From positions 1-64,000 of the forward strand of contig DUDG01000018.1 in the NCBI GenBank assembly GCA_012959395.1: a DNA stretch of 64,000 bases, in the 5' to 3' direction. The translations under genes and the position numbers were made by a program. The notes beneath the pieces are model-generated. The model was given only the letters and a program-made list of their open reading frames with translations. It was not told the DNA's origin and ran no database searches. This stretch comes from Flavobacteriaceae bacterium (GTDB lineage: Bacteria; Bacteroidota; Bacteroidia; Flavobacteriales; Flavobacteriaceae). Of the stretch, positions 7,781 through 15,932 are shown one piece after another. Numbering within the stretch: the first letter of the stretch is position 1; each line of letters begins with the position of its first letter.

Positions 7781-8590
7781 TTAATCTAATAATGTTTTGA
7801 TTTTTATGTTTCTAAATTCTACAGGATGTCCTTCAGATTGTAATGAAATGTATCCATCTTTTAAGGGCATGCCAATTTTATCTAAAAAATTATTCGGAAC
7901 TTTATTTCCGCCAATTCTAATATTTGTGTAGGATAAAACTGTGTCATTATCAATTACGTGATGAATTATCTTATTTGAAAAAACTATTACTTCAACTTTA
8001 ACCCAATCATCGTGATGATAGGTTTTTGAAGTGGAATTAATACAATGAGCTTTAGCTATCGTATAATCAATATCAACATCTGTTCCAGGTGTACAAATAT
8101 TTGCAGTTGGTCTTTTGTCTTTACCTAATCCTCCTAGCAATTGAACTTCAGCACTAATTGGAAAATCTTGTTCAATTAACATAGTTTCTGGATTTTGACA
8201 ATGAAGCATTATCCCACTATTTTTTATTGACCATCCAGGTGCGCCTTTTAAGTGAACTCCACTAAACTTGTACTCTAAGCTTAAATGATAATTTTTATAT
8301 TTTTTTTTAGTAAAAAATATATGACCAAATCTATTATCAAAAGAATCATAATTTTCATATGAAACTTTTATTGCACCATCTTTAACCTTAAAAGTATTAT
8401 TGTAATTATATCCGAGTTTATATCCTCTTATTTTTATTTTCCAATCCTCTAAATCTTTACCATTAAATAAATACTCCCATTGATCATTTTCTGATTTTAG
8501 ATTACTGGTTATATCAAAATCAATATAATTAAACCCAATAATAATAATCGAAAAAATTGCAAAAAGGGCAATATTAATTAACTTTTTCAT
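7781..8590 (-). CDS. DUF1080 (3-keto-disaccharide hydrolase-like) secreted protein
   Basis: A 269-residue protein with an N-terminal hydrophobic signal or anchor (residues 7-24). The body is a concanavalin-like fold: W-E-Y-L-F-N-G-K-D-L-E-D-W at the start, G-H-I-F-F-T, S-G-I-M-L-H-C-Q, E-V-Q-L-L-G-G and the closing G-Y-I-S-L-Q-S-E-G-H-P-V-E-F-R-N-I. These are the standard DUF1080 landmarks. Some members hydrolyse 3-keto-glycosides; the specificity here is open. The protein is probably periplasmic or membrane-anchored. Confidence 0.85.
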   Translation of the reverse strand: MKKLINIALFAIFSIIIIGFNYIDFDITSNLKSENDQWEYLFNGKDLEDWKIKIRGYKLGYNYNNTFKVKDGAIKVSYENYDSFDNRFGHIFFTKKKYKNYHLSLEYKFSGVHLKGAPGWSIKNSGIMLHCQNPETMLIEQDFPISAEVQLLGGLGKDKRPTANICTPGTDVDIDYTIAKAHCINSTSKTYHHDDWVKVEVIVFSNKIIHHVIDNDTVLSYTNIRIGGNKVPNNFLDKIGMPLKDGYISLQSEGHPVEFRNIKIKTLLD

Positions 8591-8623
8591 AAATCTAATT
8601 TAAAACAAAATTACTGTTTCTCT

Positions 8624-9841
8624 CTATTTATAACTAAATGTCAGTCCGGCATTCTTTTCAAGACGAGATAAAAGTTTATCACCCATAGCAGTTGAAGGTG
8701 TTAAAACCCCTCCTAAATGTAATAATTCATCCTTAGCTAAACAAATAGCAGCTTCACTAAGCATCTTTGATGTTGATCCATATCCAGGATCCATATCTCC
8801 AATAACTTTAGCCAAAGCTTTGGATCCATCTTCATAAGTTATATAAAATCTTAAATTATAAAATCCATTTTCTCTTTGTTTTTTGTTAGGTCCTTCTCCA
8901 GCTTTAGGTAAAATTTTATCTATAATTCTTTTCAATAAAGAACCAGGCTTAGCAGACATCATTAAACCAATTGGTATCGCACTAATAAAACCTTTAACTC
9001 TACCTTTTAAACCTTTGCCGCTCAAAGTTGCTTCATCATACCTAAAGTCTTTTCCATAGGCATAACCGCTTAAAGCATTACTGCGACGAACAATTTTTGT
9101 ATTAATTGCTGCCATAATAAATGGTCCAATCCAACTTTTAGAAGCTTTATCATAAACAATAGTTCTTAAATCATATTTATCTAAACCTTCTTGTTCCCCA
9201 ACAGGATTTAATCCATAAGGATTAATCAGAACTTTAAAAATATTTTTATCCTTATGCGCTTCTTCATTTACTTGACTTAAGCTTTCGTAAGTACCACCAC
9301 TAATACCACCACTAGCTCCGGCAACACGCATTTGAATTTGTTTAGCTATTTGACCTTTTTTAGCTTTTGATATTTTTTGTATAAAATAAACTCCCATATC
9401 AGAAGGAATCGAATCAAATCCACAGCAATTAACAATTTTTGTTTGATTAGCCACTGCTGATTCATGATGTTTATCAATCATTTTACGAATCCATTGTACT
9501 TCACCAGCCAAATCACAATAATGAGTTTTATTTTCTATACATACTGACACCAATTTAGAACCATATTTCGCATAAGGGCCTACTGTTGTGCAAATTACCT
9601 TTGCACGTTTAACCATCTCCTTTAAGCTTTCGTCATCATTACTATCTGCAACAACTAAAGGAACTGTTTTATCCGCAACTTTAGATCTTACTAATTCTAG
9701 CTTAGCTAAATTTCTGCCTGCCATTGCCCATTTTAAATCTCTATTAGTGCCGTATTTACTAAATATATAACCTGCAACTAATCTTCCAGTAAACCCAGAT
9801 GCTCCCCAAATTATGATGTCAAACTCACACGATTTATTCAT
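8624..9841 (-). CDS. Saccharopine-dehydrogenase-fold oxidoreductase (trans-acting enoyl reductase family)
   Basis: A 405-residue protein beginning with a Rossmann motif I-I-W-G-A-S-G-F-T-G-R (residues 10-20), then A-M-A-G-R-N, C-T-T-V-G-P-Y, and the family block T-H-Y-C-D-L-A-G-E. C-C-G-F-D-S-I-P-S-D-M-G follows near residue 140. This is the group of saccharopine-dehydrogenase-like proteins that includes mycobacterial trans-acting enoyl reductases. The substrate is unknown, probably a lipid-type carbonyl or enoyl compound. It is divergent from the lysine operon at 10061, so it may not be related to lysine despite the name of the fold. Confidence 0.75.
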   Translation of the reverse strand: MNKSCEFDIIIWGASGFTGRLVAGYIFSKYGTNRDLKWAMAGRNLAKLELVRSKVADKTVPLVVADSNDDESLKEMVKRAKVICTTVGPYAKYGSKLVSVCIENKTHYCDLAGEVQWIRKMIDKHHESAVANQTKIVNCCGFDSIPSDMGVYFIQKISKAKKGQIAKQIQMRVAGASGGISGGTYESLSQVNEEAHKDKNIFKVLINPYGLNPVGEQEGLDKYDLRTIVYDKASKSWIGPFIMAAINTKIVRRSNALSGYAYGKDFRYDEATLSGKGLKGRVKGFISAIPIGLMMSAKPGSLLKRIIDKILPKAGEGPNKKQRENGFYNLRFYITYEDGSKALAKVIGDMDPGYGSTSKMLSEAAICLAKDELLHLGGVLTPSTAMGDKLLSRLEKNAGLTFSYK

Positions 9842-9904
9842 GTTTATAATTTATCAAAGATTATTATATTCATTTTATTAATATTCCAATTAATAATTAT
9901 ACAT

Positions 9905-9980
9905 TCGCAATGTTGTTTTCCCAAACAACATGTATTAAAAGTTCAAGAGTTTTATGGTCATTATTCTTGAGCTTTTTTTA
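9905..9980 (+). ncRNA. Candidate small RNA with two hairpins
   Basis: Between two divergent genes lies TGTTGTTT-TCCC-AAACAACA (9911-9930, a perfect 8-bp hairpin with a 4-base loop). It is followed by a terminator-like hairpin (9940-9973) with a T run. A terminator is unexpected between two genes that both start here, so a short independent transcript is a reasonable explanation. A weak -7-like TACATTCG lies just before it. No known RNA family is recognised. Confidence 0.35.
9940..9980 (+). terminator. Intrinsic terminator-like hairpin
   Basis: AGTTCAAGA (9940-9948) pairs with TCTTGAGCT (9965-9973, one G-T pair), followed by TTTTTTATTTT. It lies in a divergent intergenic region and so does not belong to either neighbouring gene. 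Confidence 0.6.
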
Positions 9981-10021
9981 TTTTAAAGTGTTAAAAAAAA
10001 TTTAATAAAACATATAAGTTG

Positions 10022-10039
10022 TTGTTATAAATATAACAA
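10022..10039. promoter_or_regulatory. Palindrome upstream of the lysine-catabolic operon
   Basis: TTGTTATA-AA-TATAACAA is a perfect inverted repeat with 8-base arms, 22 bases before the start codon at 10061. The position suits an operator for a dimeric regulator. No regulator gene is adjacent, so the identity is open. Confidence 0.4.
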
Positions 10040-10060
10040 TAATAGCTTATTTTGTTATCT

Positions 10061-11122
10061 ATGAAAAAAATATTAGTATTAGGATTAGGAAAAGTTGGAA
10101 CATTAGTAGGAGTCTTGCTTAGCAAAAACTTTGATGTTACTGGATTAGATCAAAAAAAGCCGCATTATGATTTTAAGCTACCATTCAGGGTGATTGAATC
10201 AGATGTGAAAGATGAAAAAAAGCTTATAACCATATTTAGTAAATATGATACAATTGTATCTGCACTTCCTTTTTTTTTAAACAAAAGCATAGCTAAATTA
10301 GCCTTTGAACTAAATCTACATTACTTTGATTTAACAGAAGACATTGAGACCACTGATTATATCAAAAAATTAAGTATTAAATCAAATAAGGTTATGGCAC
10401 CTCAATGTGGACTAGCACCAGGACTTATTGGAATAGTAGGAAATAATCTAGCTAATAAGTTTGACAAGCTAAGAGATATAGAATTAAGAGTTGGAGCTCT
10501 ACCAAGATATCCTAATGGCCAATTAGCTTACTCATTCACTTGGTCACCAGAAGGTGTTATTAATGAGTATATTAATGATGCACAAGTAATTCAAAATGGT
10601 GTAAAAAAGATGGTCCCATCATTGGATGGTTTTGAATATATAAATATTGAAGGACAAGAATTTGAAGCATTTGCAACTTCAGGAGGTTTAGGGACCATGT
10701 GCGATACTTATGAAGGGAAAGTTGATACTTTAAACTATAAAACTATAAGGTATCCAGGGCATGGAAAACTAATGAGGTTTTTAATGTATGAGCTAATTTT
10801 AAAAAATGACAAATCAAAGTTAAAAGAAATACTGAGTAATGCTAAGCCACCCGTTGAAGATGATGTTGTTTATGTTTACGCTGTAGTTGAAGGATGGAAA
10901 AAAGAAAAAATATCTAGAAGTGAATATTTTAAAGCATTTTATCCAATTGAAATTCAAAAAAATAAATGGAGAGCTATTTCATGGACAACAGCTGCATCTT
11001 TAGTTGCTGTAATTGAAATGATTAACAATGGGAAACTTCCAAATAAAGGATTTATTAAACAAGAAGAAATTTCATTTGAAGATTTTTTAAAAACTGATTC
11101 AGGAAAATTATTTTTGAATTAA
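10061..11122 (+). CDS. Saccharopine dehydrogenase
   Basis: A 353-residue protein, when started at the ATG at 10061 (a TTG three codons upstream is possible but less likely). The N-terminal Rossmann motif is V-L-G-L-G-K-V-G-T-L-V. The C-terminal domain carries A-P-Q-C-G-L-A-P-G and F-E-A-F-A-T-S-G-G-L-G-T-M, as in Lys9-type saccharopine dehydrogenases and lysine-6-dehydrogenase relatives. Likely reaction: saccharopine to 2-aminoadipate semialdehyde plus glutamate with NAD(P)+. The gene for a DUF1338 2-oxoadipate enzyme follows 9 bases later, which supports lysine breakdown over biosynthesis. Confidence 0.78.
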   Translation: MKKILVLGLGKVGTLVGVLLSKNFDVTGLDQKKPHYDFKLPFRVIESDVKDEKKLITIFSKYDTIVSALPFFLNKSIAKLAFELNLHYFDLTEDIETTDYIKKLSIKSNKVMAPQCGLAPGLIGIVGNNLANKFDKLRDIELRVGALPRYPNGQLAYSFTWSPEGVINEYINDAQVIQNGVKKMVPSLDGFEYINIEGQEFEAFATSGGLGTMCDTYEGKVDTLNYKTIRYPGHGKLMRFLMYELILKNDKSKLKEILSNAKPPVEDDVVYVYAVVEGWKKEKISRSEYFKAFYPIEIQKNKWRAISWTTAASLVAVIEMINNGKLPNKGFIKQEEISFEDFLKTDSGKLFLN

Positions 11123-11131
11123 CTTTAATCT

Positions 11132-12034
11132 ATGAGATTTAAAGAAAAGAAAACAATTAACATTATTCTAGAATCTTTATTTGACACTTACTCTAAAAGA
11201 GTACCAGACGTGAAGAAGATTACTAGTGCATTAATTGAAAAGAAAATAATTTCTAATCAGTCTGAAATCGTTAATGATCATATTGCATTTAGGACTATGG
11301 GTGTTAAGTTTCTTGGAATTCAATCGTTAGAAAAAATATTTATTTACCATGGGTATGTAAAAAAAGATTTTTATTCATTTGAAGCTAAAAAATTAAATGC
11401 TTTTTGGTATTCACATTCTGATGAAAATATGCCAAGAATTTTTATAAGTGAATTAAAAGTCAAAGAATTAGGTGAAAATTCAAAAGCTATAATTTCTAAA
11501 TACACAAACCAAGTAACTGAAGATCCAGTTGATAAATTAGATTTAAATAATCCAAATGAAGTAATTGATTTCTTAAGTAAGCCTCTTTGGAGTTTGCCTT
11601 CTTTAAATGATTACAATAAACTATTAAATGAAACAGAGTATGGGTCTTGGGTTATTTACAATAGATACTATTTGAATCATTACACCATTAGTGTTCATGA
11701 ACTGATTGACCAATACAATACTTTAGAAAAATTCAATGCTTTTATTGTAAAAATTGGCATAAAACTAAATGACTCTGGAGGTCTAATCAAAGAAAGTAAA
11801 GATGGTTTATTACTTCAAAGCAGCTCAGTAGCTAATAAAGTTAAAGCGAATTTTATTGAAGGTAGCTCACTTATTTCAGGAAGTTATGTTGAATTTGCTG
11901 AAAGAAAGGTTTTTCCTCAATATAGAAATATAACAAAAATTAAACCCATTCACAGAAGGGATGGGTTTGAAGCTTCTAATGCTGACAAAATATTTGAAAG
12001 TACTTATAAAAAACAAGTAGAAAAAAATTCTTAA
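11132..12034 (+). CDS. DUF1338 protein, 2-oxoadipate dioxygenase/decarboxylase (HglS-like)
   Basis: A 300-residue protein with DUF1338 landmarks: D-H-I-A-F-R-T near residue 49, a long central region, N-H-Y-T-I-S-V-H near 183 and Y-V-E-F-A-E-R-K near 250. The two histidines and the glutamate match the metal ligands of HglS, the Fe(II) enzyme that turns 2-oxoadipate into D-2-hydroxyglutarate in lysine catabolism (established for HglS). It is the second gene of a two-gene unit with saccharopine dehydrogenase. Its stop codon overlaps the stop of the convergent acyl-CoA dehydrogenase gene. The aminotransferase and semialdehyde dehydrogenase needed between the two steps are not in this window. Confidence 0.8.
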   Translation: MRFKEKKTINIILESLFDTYSKRVPDVKKITSALIEKKIISNQSEIVNDHIAFRTMGVKFLGIQSLEKIFIYHGYVKKDFYSFEAKKLNAFWYSHSDENMPRIFISELKVKELGENSKAIISKYTNQVTEDPVDKLDLNNPNEVIDFLSKPLWSLPSLNDYNKLLNETEYGSWVIYNRYYLNHYTISVHELIDQYNTLEKFNAFIVKIGIKLNDSGGLIKESKDGLLLQSSSVANKVKANFIEGSSLISGSYVEFAERKVFPQYRNITKIKPIHRRDGFEASNADKIFESTYKKQVEKNS

Positions 12035-13155
12035 TAATTATTAATTTTAGCTAATCTGTCTAAATGATAGTTTGAATCTCCTAAAATTCTCTGAATAACT
12101 CTAGCTCTTTTTAGAAAAAATCCAATATCTGCATCATCTGTAACACCAATTCCTCCATGCATTTGAACAGCTTCATTACTAACAAGCTTAAAAGTCATTC
12201 CTAATTTTGCTTTAGCTAAACTAGCTAATTTAGGAAGATTAGAATCATTAGAATCTATAGCTTGTAACGCTTTTAAAACAATCGACTTACATAACTCAAT
12301 CTCACCAAACATCAAAGCAGAACGGTGTTGAAGTGCCTGAAAAGATCCTATCTTAACTCCAAACTGTTCCCTTTCCTTTAAATAACTCATGGTCATTTCA
12401 AAAGCTTCTTGAACGCTACCCAACATTTCTGCAGCCAAGCCTACTCTTGCAATATCAAAAGTTTTTTCTAAAATAGAATCACCATCATTTTCTTCAGAAA
12501 GCAAATTTAATTTATCTACTTTAACGTTACGGAAAGATACGTCAGAGTATGTTCTAGAATCCATATGAACTTTATTATTATAAGTAATTCCATCAGATTT
12601 TGAATCTACTAAAACCAACATTGTATTTGACCCGGACTCATCTTTTGACGAAACAATAAGATAATCTGAAATACTTCCATCGATTACAAAATTCTTTTTA
12701 CCATTCAAAACATACCCCTCCCCTTGTTTAGAAAGTAAAGAGTTTATTGTATTTGGATTATGTTGAATACCTTCTTCATGAGCTGTTGAAACCAATTTAC
12801 TCCCATTCATTATCTCTTGAAATAACTTTGTTTTTAAAATTTCATTTTTAGAAAGAGATATTAGTGTAGAAGACATTAAAACAGTCGATATTATAGGAGA
12901 TAGAGTTAATTTTCTTCCCATTTCTTCTAATACTTGTCCAAGACCAACATACCCGAAATTCAATCCATTATATTCTTCAGGAATTGTTAATGCAGTCCAT
13001 CCCATCTCAACCATCTCCATCCAAAGATCTTTATCATGAGTTTTATAACTATGATCTCTTAAAACTCTTAAACTAGATAATGGAGATTTTAAATCTAAAA
13101 ATTCTTTAGTTGATGTTTTGAGCATTTGCTGCTCTTCATTTATTATTAGTGCCAT
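12031..13155 (-). CDS. Acyl-CoA dehydrogenase, small (non-catalytic-Glu) subunit
   Basis: A 374-residue acyl-CoA dehydrogenase with all three domains (N-terminal helical, beta-sheet with V-L-N-G-K-K-N-F-V-I-D, C-terminal with R-E-Q-F-G-V-K-I-G-S-F-Q and Q-M-H-G-G-I-G-V-T). At the place of the usual C-terminal catalytic glutamate (E-G-T) it has G-D-S-N-Y-H, so it lacks that base. The partner gene directly upstream has the glutamate. This matches two-gene, heteromeric acyl-CoA dehydrogenases known from steroid and pimelate catabolism. It is cotranscribed with a 6-base gap. It is the last gene of the leftward operon. Confidence 0.85.
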   Translation of the reverse strand: MALIINEEQQMLKTSTKEFLDLKSPLSSLRVLRDHSYKTHDKDLWMEMVEMGWTALTIPEEYNGLNFGYVGLGQVLEEMGRKLTLSPIISTVLMSSTLISLSKNEILKTKLFQEIMNGSKLVSTAHEEGIQHNPNTINSLLSKQGEGYVLNGKKNFVIDGSISDYLIVSSKDESGSNTMLVLVDSKSDGITYNNKVHMDSRTYSDVSFRNVKVDKLNLLSEENDGDSILEKTFDIARVGLAAEMLGSVQEAFEMTMSYLKEREQFGVKIGSFQALQHRSALMFGEIELCKSIVLKALQAIDSNDSNLPKLASLAKAKLGMTFKLVSNEAVQMHGGIGVTDDADIGFFLKRARVIQRILGDSNYHLDRLAKINNY

Positions 13156-13161
13156 TATATT

Positions 13162-14355
13162 TTATTTTGAGGGTAAACCTAAGATTCTTTTTGCAATGAT
13201 ATTTAATTGAACTTCATGAGTTCCACCTTCAATAGAGTAACCTTTTGTTCTACAGAAATGTCTAGCTTGTGCTCCATTATTTGATTCTTCACTAGTCCAT
13301 TCGCTTGCATTAAAACCATTTACACTAAGTCTTAATTCTTCACTCTGAATACTTAGTTCTGTGCCATAATATTTAAAAAAAGAGGATGCAGCTCCTGAAT
13401 TATTGCCTGCCTTATGCTCATCCATAGTTCTTTGAATAGTTAAATCAAAAATTTCCTGGTTCATCTCCAACTCAGCTATTTTAGCTCTTAAAATAGTATC
13501 TGATAAAATATCATTATTTTTTCCTAAAACTTTAATAGCTTCATCTCTCAAATATTCCTTTTTATCAGTATCACCAATTCCTCCAATCATTTGGCGTTCA
13601 TGGGTCAATAAATATTTAGCTATGGTCCAACCTTCATTAAGTGTTCCAACTAAATTTTCTTTAGGAACTTTTACAGAATCAAAAAATGTTTCTGTAAAAG
13701 GAGAATTTCCACTTATAAGCTTAATTGGTCTTGTGCTAACTCCTTCAGAAGCCATATCAATTAAAAGAAAACTAACTCCGTTATGTTTAGAGCTGAAATC
13801 TGTTCTAACTAAGCAAAAAATCCAATCACCTTTATCTCCAAATGAAGTCCACACTTTAGAGCCTGTAACTAAAAAATGATCTCCCTTGTCTTCTGCCTTA
13901 GTTTGTAAATTAGCTAAATCGCTTCCAGCATTTGGCTCACTGTAACCTTGTACCCATCTAATTTTACCTTTAGTAATCTGAGGTAAATAATGAAGTTTTT
14001 GTTCTTCACTAGCAAATTTCAACATAGCTGGACCAAGCATAGTAATTCCAAAATTAATATGTGGTTTTCTACATCCTAATCTGGTCATTTCTTGATTTAA
14101 AATATTATTCTGTGTAGGAGTTAATCCACCACCACCATATTTGGTTTCCCAGTAAGGTACAATCCATTTTTTTTTAAGCATTCTTTCAAACCAATCTTTT
14201 TGATCTTTATTATAAAACTCTCCTTTTCTTCCACCCCAAAACAATTGTTTAGGATCAGTAAGTTTTTCCCTCATACTCAAAGGGCAGTTATCTTCTAACC
14301 ACTTTCTAGCTTCCATTCTAAAGCTGGTTAAATCTACATTTACTTGTGTTTCCAT
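13162..14355 (-). CDS. Acyl-CoA dehydrogenase, large (catalytic) subunit
   Basis: A 397-residue protein, started at the ATG at 14355 (METQVNVDL). An ATG at 14391 would add 12 residues but lies inside the preceding gene remnant. It shows Q-G-Y-S-E-P-N-A-G-S-D-L-A-N-L, the V-W-T-S-F-G-D-K-G-D block and a C-terminal S-I-E-G-G-T-H-E-V-Q containing the catalytic glutamate position. The layout resembles large subunits of heteromeric FadE pairs that act on bulky or carboxylated acyl-CoAs. With the gene at 12031 it probably forms an alpha2-beta2 enzyme. Electron acceptor: electron-transfer flavoprotein by family knowledge. Confidence 0.85.
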   Translation of the reverse strand: METQVNVDLTSFRMEARKWLEDNCPLSMREKLTDPKQLFWGGRKGEFYNKDQKDWFERMLKKKWIVPYWETKYGGGGLTPTQNNILNQEMTRLGCRKPHINFGITMLGPAMLKFASEEQKLHYLPQITKGKIRWVQGYSEPNAGSDLANLQTKAEDKGDHFLVTGSKVWTSFGDKGDWIFCLVRTDFSSKHNGVSFLLIDMASEGVSTRPIKLISGNSPFTETFFDSVKVPKENLVGTLNEGWTIAKYLLTHERQMIGGIGDTDKKEYLRDEAIKVLGKNNDILSDTILRAKIAELEMNQEIFDLTIQRTMDEHKAGNNSGAASSFFKYYGTELSIQSEELRLSVNGFNASEWTSEESNNGAQARHFCRTKGYSIEGGTHEVQLNIIAKRILGLPSK

Positions 14356-14359
14356 ATAA

Positions 14360-14647
14360 TTAAACTTTAAATACTCTTTCAAAATAATCACCTAATTCAT
14401 TAACTAGATCATTTTTACTATTACTTATATTGATTCCATCTAAAACTTTAGCTAGTCTTTTTTTATATTCTAACTGCATCATTCTTCCAATTTAAATTCT
14501 TTGTGCTTGAGGAAATCCAGCATTTATTGAAGGTCTTATCATATTATGATCAACTGGCTCAATTACTTTTTCACCAAATAAATACACATTTAGATTCCTG
14601 TCTTTTAATGAATCTATATAATCTTGACCATTATTAATTTTTTTCAT
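14360..14647 (-). pseudogene. Collapsed 4-hydroxybutyryl-CoA dehydratase / HpaB-type gene
   Basis: One frame of 96 codons begins at ATG 14647, overlapping the stop of the enoyl-CoA hydratase gene (TAATG). It encodes MKKINNGQDYIDSLKDRNL, then Y-L-F-G-E-K and D-H-N-M-I-R-P-S-I-N-A, which is the N-terminus of the 4-hydroxyphenylacetate 3-hydroxylase / 4-hydroxybutyryl-CoA dehydratase fold. It then jumps directly to GFPQAQRI, a TAA, and in the same frame IGRMMQLEYKKRLAKVLDGI, which is the C-terminus of the same family. About 400 internal codons are missing and one codon is now a stop. It is a clear in-frame internal deletion of a gene that was once part of this operon. Confidence 0.75.
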
Positions 14648-15426
14648 TACTTTCCTAAAAATTTTACTTTTCTTTTTTCTAAAAACGCATTAACACCTTC
14701 TTTAAGATCATGACTGTAAAATGCAGCTACTTGCTCTTTAGCTTCAAATTCAATAGTGTCGTATAAATTATTATCTAATGAAAAAATCATGTCTTGTTTT
14801 GTAATTCCAATAGCGATAGTAGCTTTTTTAGAGAGATCAAAAGCCCATTTTTTTGCACTATCTAAAATTTCTGAATTATCTACTAATTTATTTGTTAAGC
14901 CTAAACTCAAACATTCTTCTCCTAAAACTTTTTTCCCAGAAGATGCAATTTCTAAAGCTTTACTGTAACCGACTTGTCTGGAAAGTAACCAACTGGCTCC
15001 TCCATCAGGACCTAAACCAATATTTATAAATGCATAAAGAATCGCACTTTCTTTACTCATAACTCTAAAATCACAAGCAAGAGCAAAAGCTGCACCAACT
15101 CCAGCTGCAGTTCCATTTATAGCACCAATAATTGGTTTTTTTAACCTTAAGAAACGTTTCATTAAAGGTTTATATTTTTTAACAATATAATCTCTACTTT
15201 GTTCAGGTGTAATAAGCCCAAAAGTTGACATATCTGCTCCAGCACAAAAGCCTTTACCATTTCCTGTTAAAACAACTGCCCTAATACCATCATCATTTTC
15301 AACTATTGAAAAAGATTCATTAAATCTATCAAGCAAATCTTGATTAACTGAATTATACCTGTCAGGTCTGTTTAAAGTTATAATTGCTATACTATCTTGA
15401 ATTTCAATTAATACCGCTTTGTTCAT
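14647..15426 (-). CDS. Enoyl-CoA hydratase/isomerase (crotonase fold, PaaG-like)
   Basis: A 259-residue crotonase-fold protein. The oxyanion-hole motifs are visible: G-F-C-A-G-A-D-M near residue 60 and A-I-N-G-T-A-A-G-V-G-A near 105. The second active-site strand is F-I-N-I-G-L-G-P-D-G-G, where a hydratase would have a glutamate (P-E-I). The aspartate in G-P-D-G-G is typical of PaaG-type isomerases, so double-bond isomerisation is as likely as hydration. It sits 10 bases after the MaoC gene in the leftward operon. Confidence 0.82.
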   Translation of the reverse strand: MNKAVLIEIQDSIAIITLNRPDRYNSVNQDLLDRFNESFSIVENDDGIRAVVLTGNGKGFCAGADMSTFGLITPEQSRDYIVKKYKPLMKRFLRLKKPIIGAINGTAAGVGAAFALACDFRVMSKESAILYAFINIGLGPDGGASWLLSRQVGYSKALEIASSGKKVLGEECLSLGLTNKLVDNSEILDSAKKWAFDLSKKATIAIGITKQDMIFSLDNNLYDTIEFEAKEQVAAFYSHDLKEGVNAFLEKRKVKFLGK

Positions 15427-15435
15427 AATAATTAT

Positions 15436-15912
15436 TTATTCGTAAGCAATTGCTAGAGTTTCAGCAACACAAACTGGTTTTTCTTGTCCTTTAAGTTCTA
15501 CAGTAACCCCTAATTTATACTTAGCACTACCATCTTTCATGTCAAATTCTAATAAAGTAACTCTTCCTCTAACCAAGCCGCCAGATGGTGTGGCACTTGT
15601 AAATCTGACTCTATCTAAGCCATAATTAATACCCATTTTAACACTACTAATAGCTAAAGTGTCGTATGAAAAACGCGATGCGAGCGATAATATCATAAAA
15701 CCATGTGCTACTGTAGTTTTGTAAGGGGAATGTTTTTTAGACTTTTCTTTGTCAATGTGTATCCATTGCTCATCTTCTGTTATTTTTGCAAATAAGTCAA
15801 TTTTATCTTGAGAAATTTCAATCCAATTTGAAACTCCCAATTCTTTTCCAACATTTTTACTCATTTCTTCTAAATTTTCGAAATGAGTCTTATACATTTC
15901 TTTATTTTTCAT
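15436..15912 (-). CDS. MaoC-family (R)-specific enoyl-CoA hydratase
   Basis: A 158-residue single hot-dog-fold protein. The hydratase-2 motif is seen as F-A-K-I-T-E-D-E-Q-W-I-H-I-D followed by V-A-H-G-F-M-I-L-S-L near residues 55-90; the Asp and His are at the expected catalytic spacing. The first gene product in a MaoC plus SDR (next upstream) pair suggests hydration of an enoyl-CoA and oxidation of the (R)-hydroxyacyl-CoA. The length is normal for a single-domain MaoC. Confidence 0.85.
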   Translation of the reverse strand: MKNKEMYKTHFENLEEMSKNVGKELGVSNWIEISQDKIDLFAKITEDEQWIHIDKEKSKKHSPYKTTVAHGFMILSLASRFSYDTLAISSVKMGINYGLDRVRFTSATPSGGLVRGRVTLLEFDMKDGSAKYKLGVTVELKGQEKPVCVAETLAIAYE

Positions 15913-15932
15913 TTTATAATTATTTTTGATTG

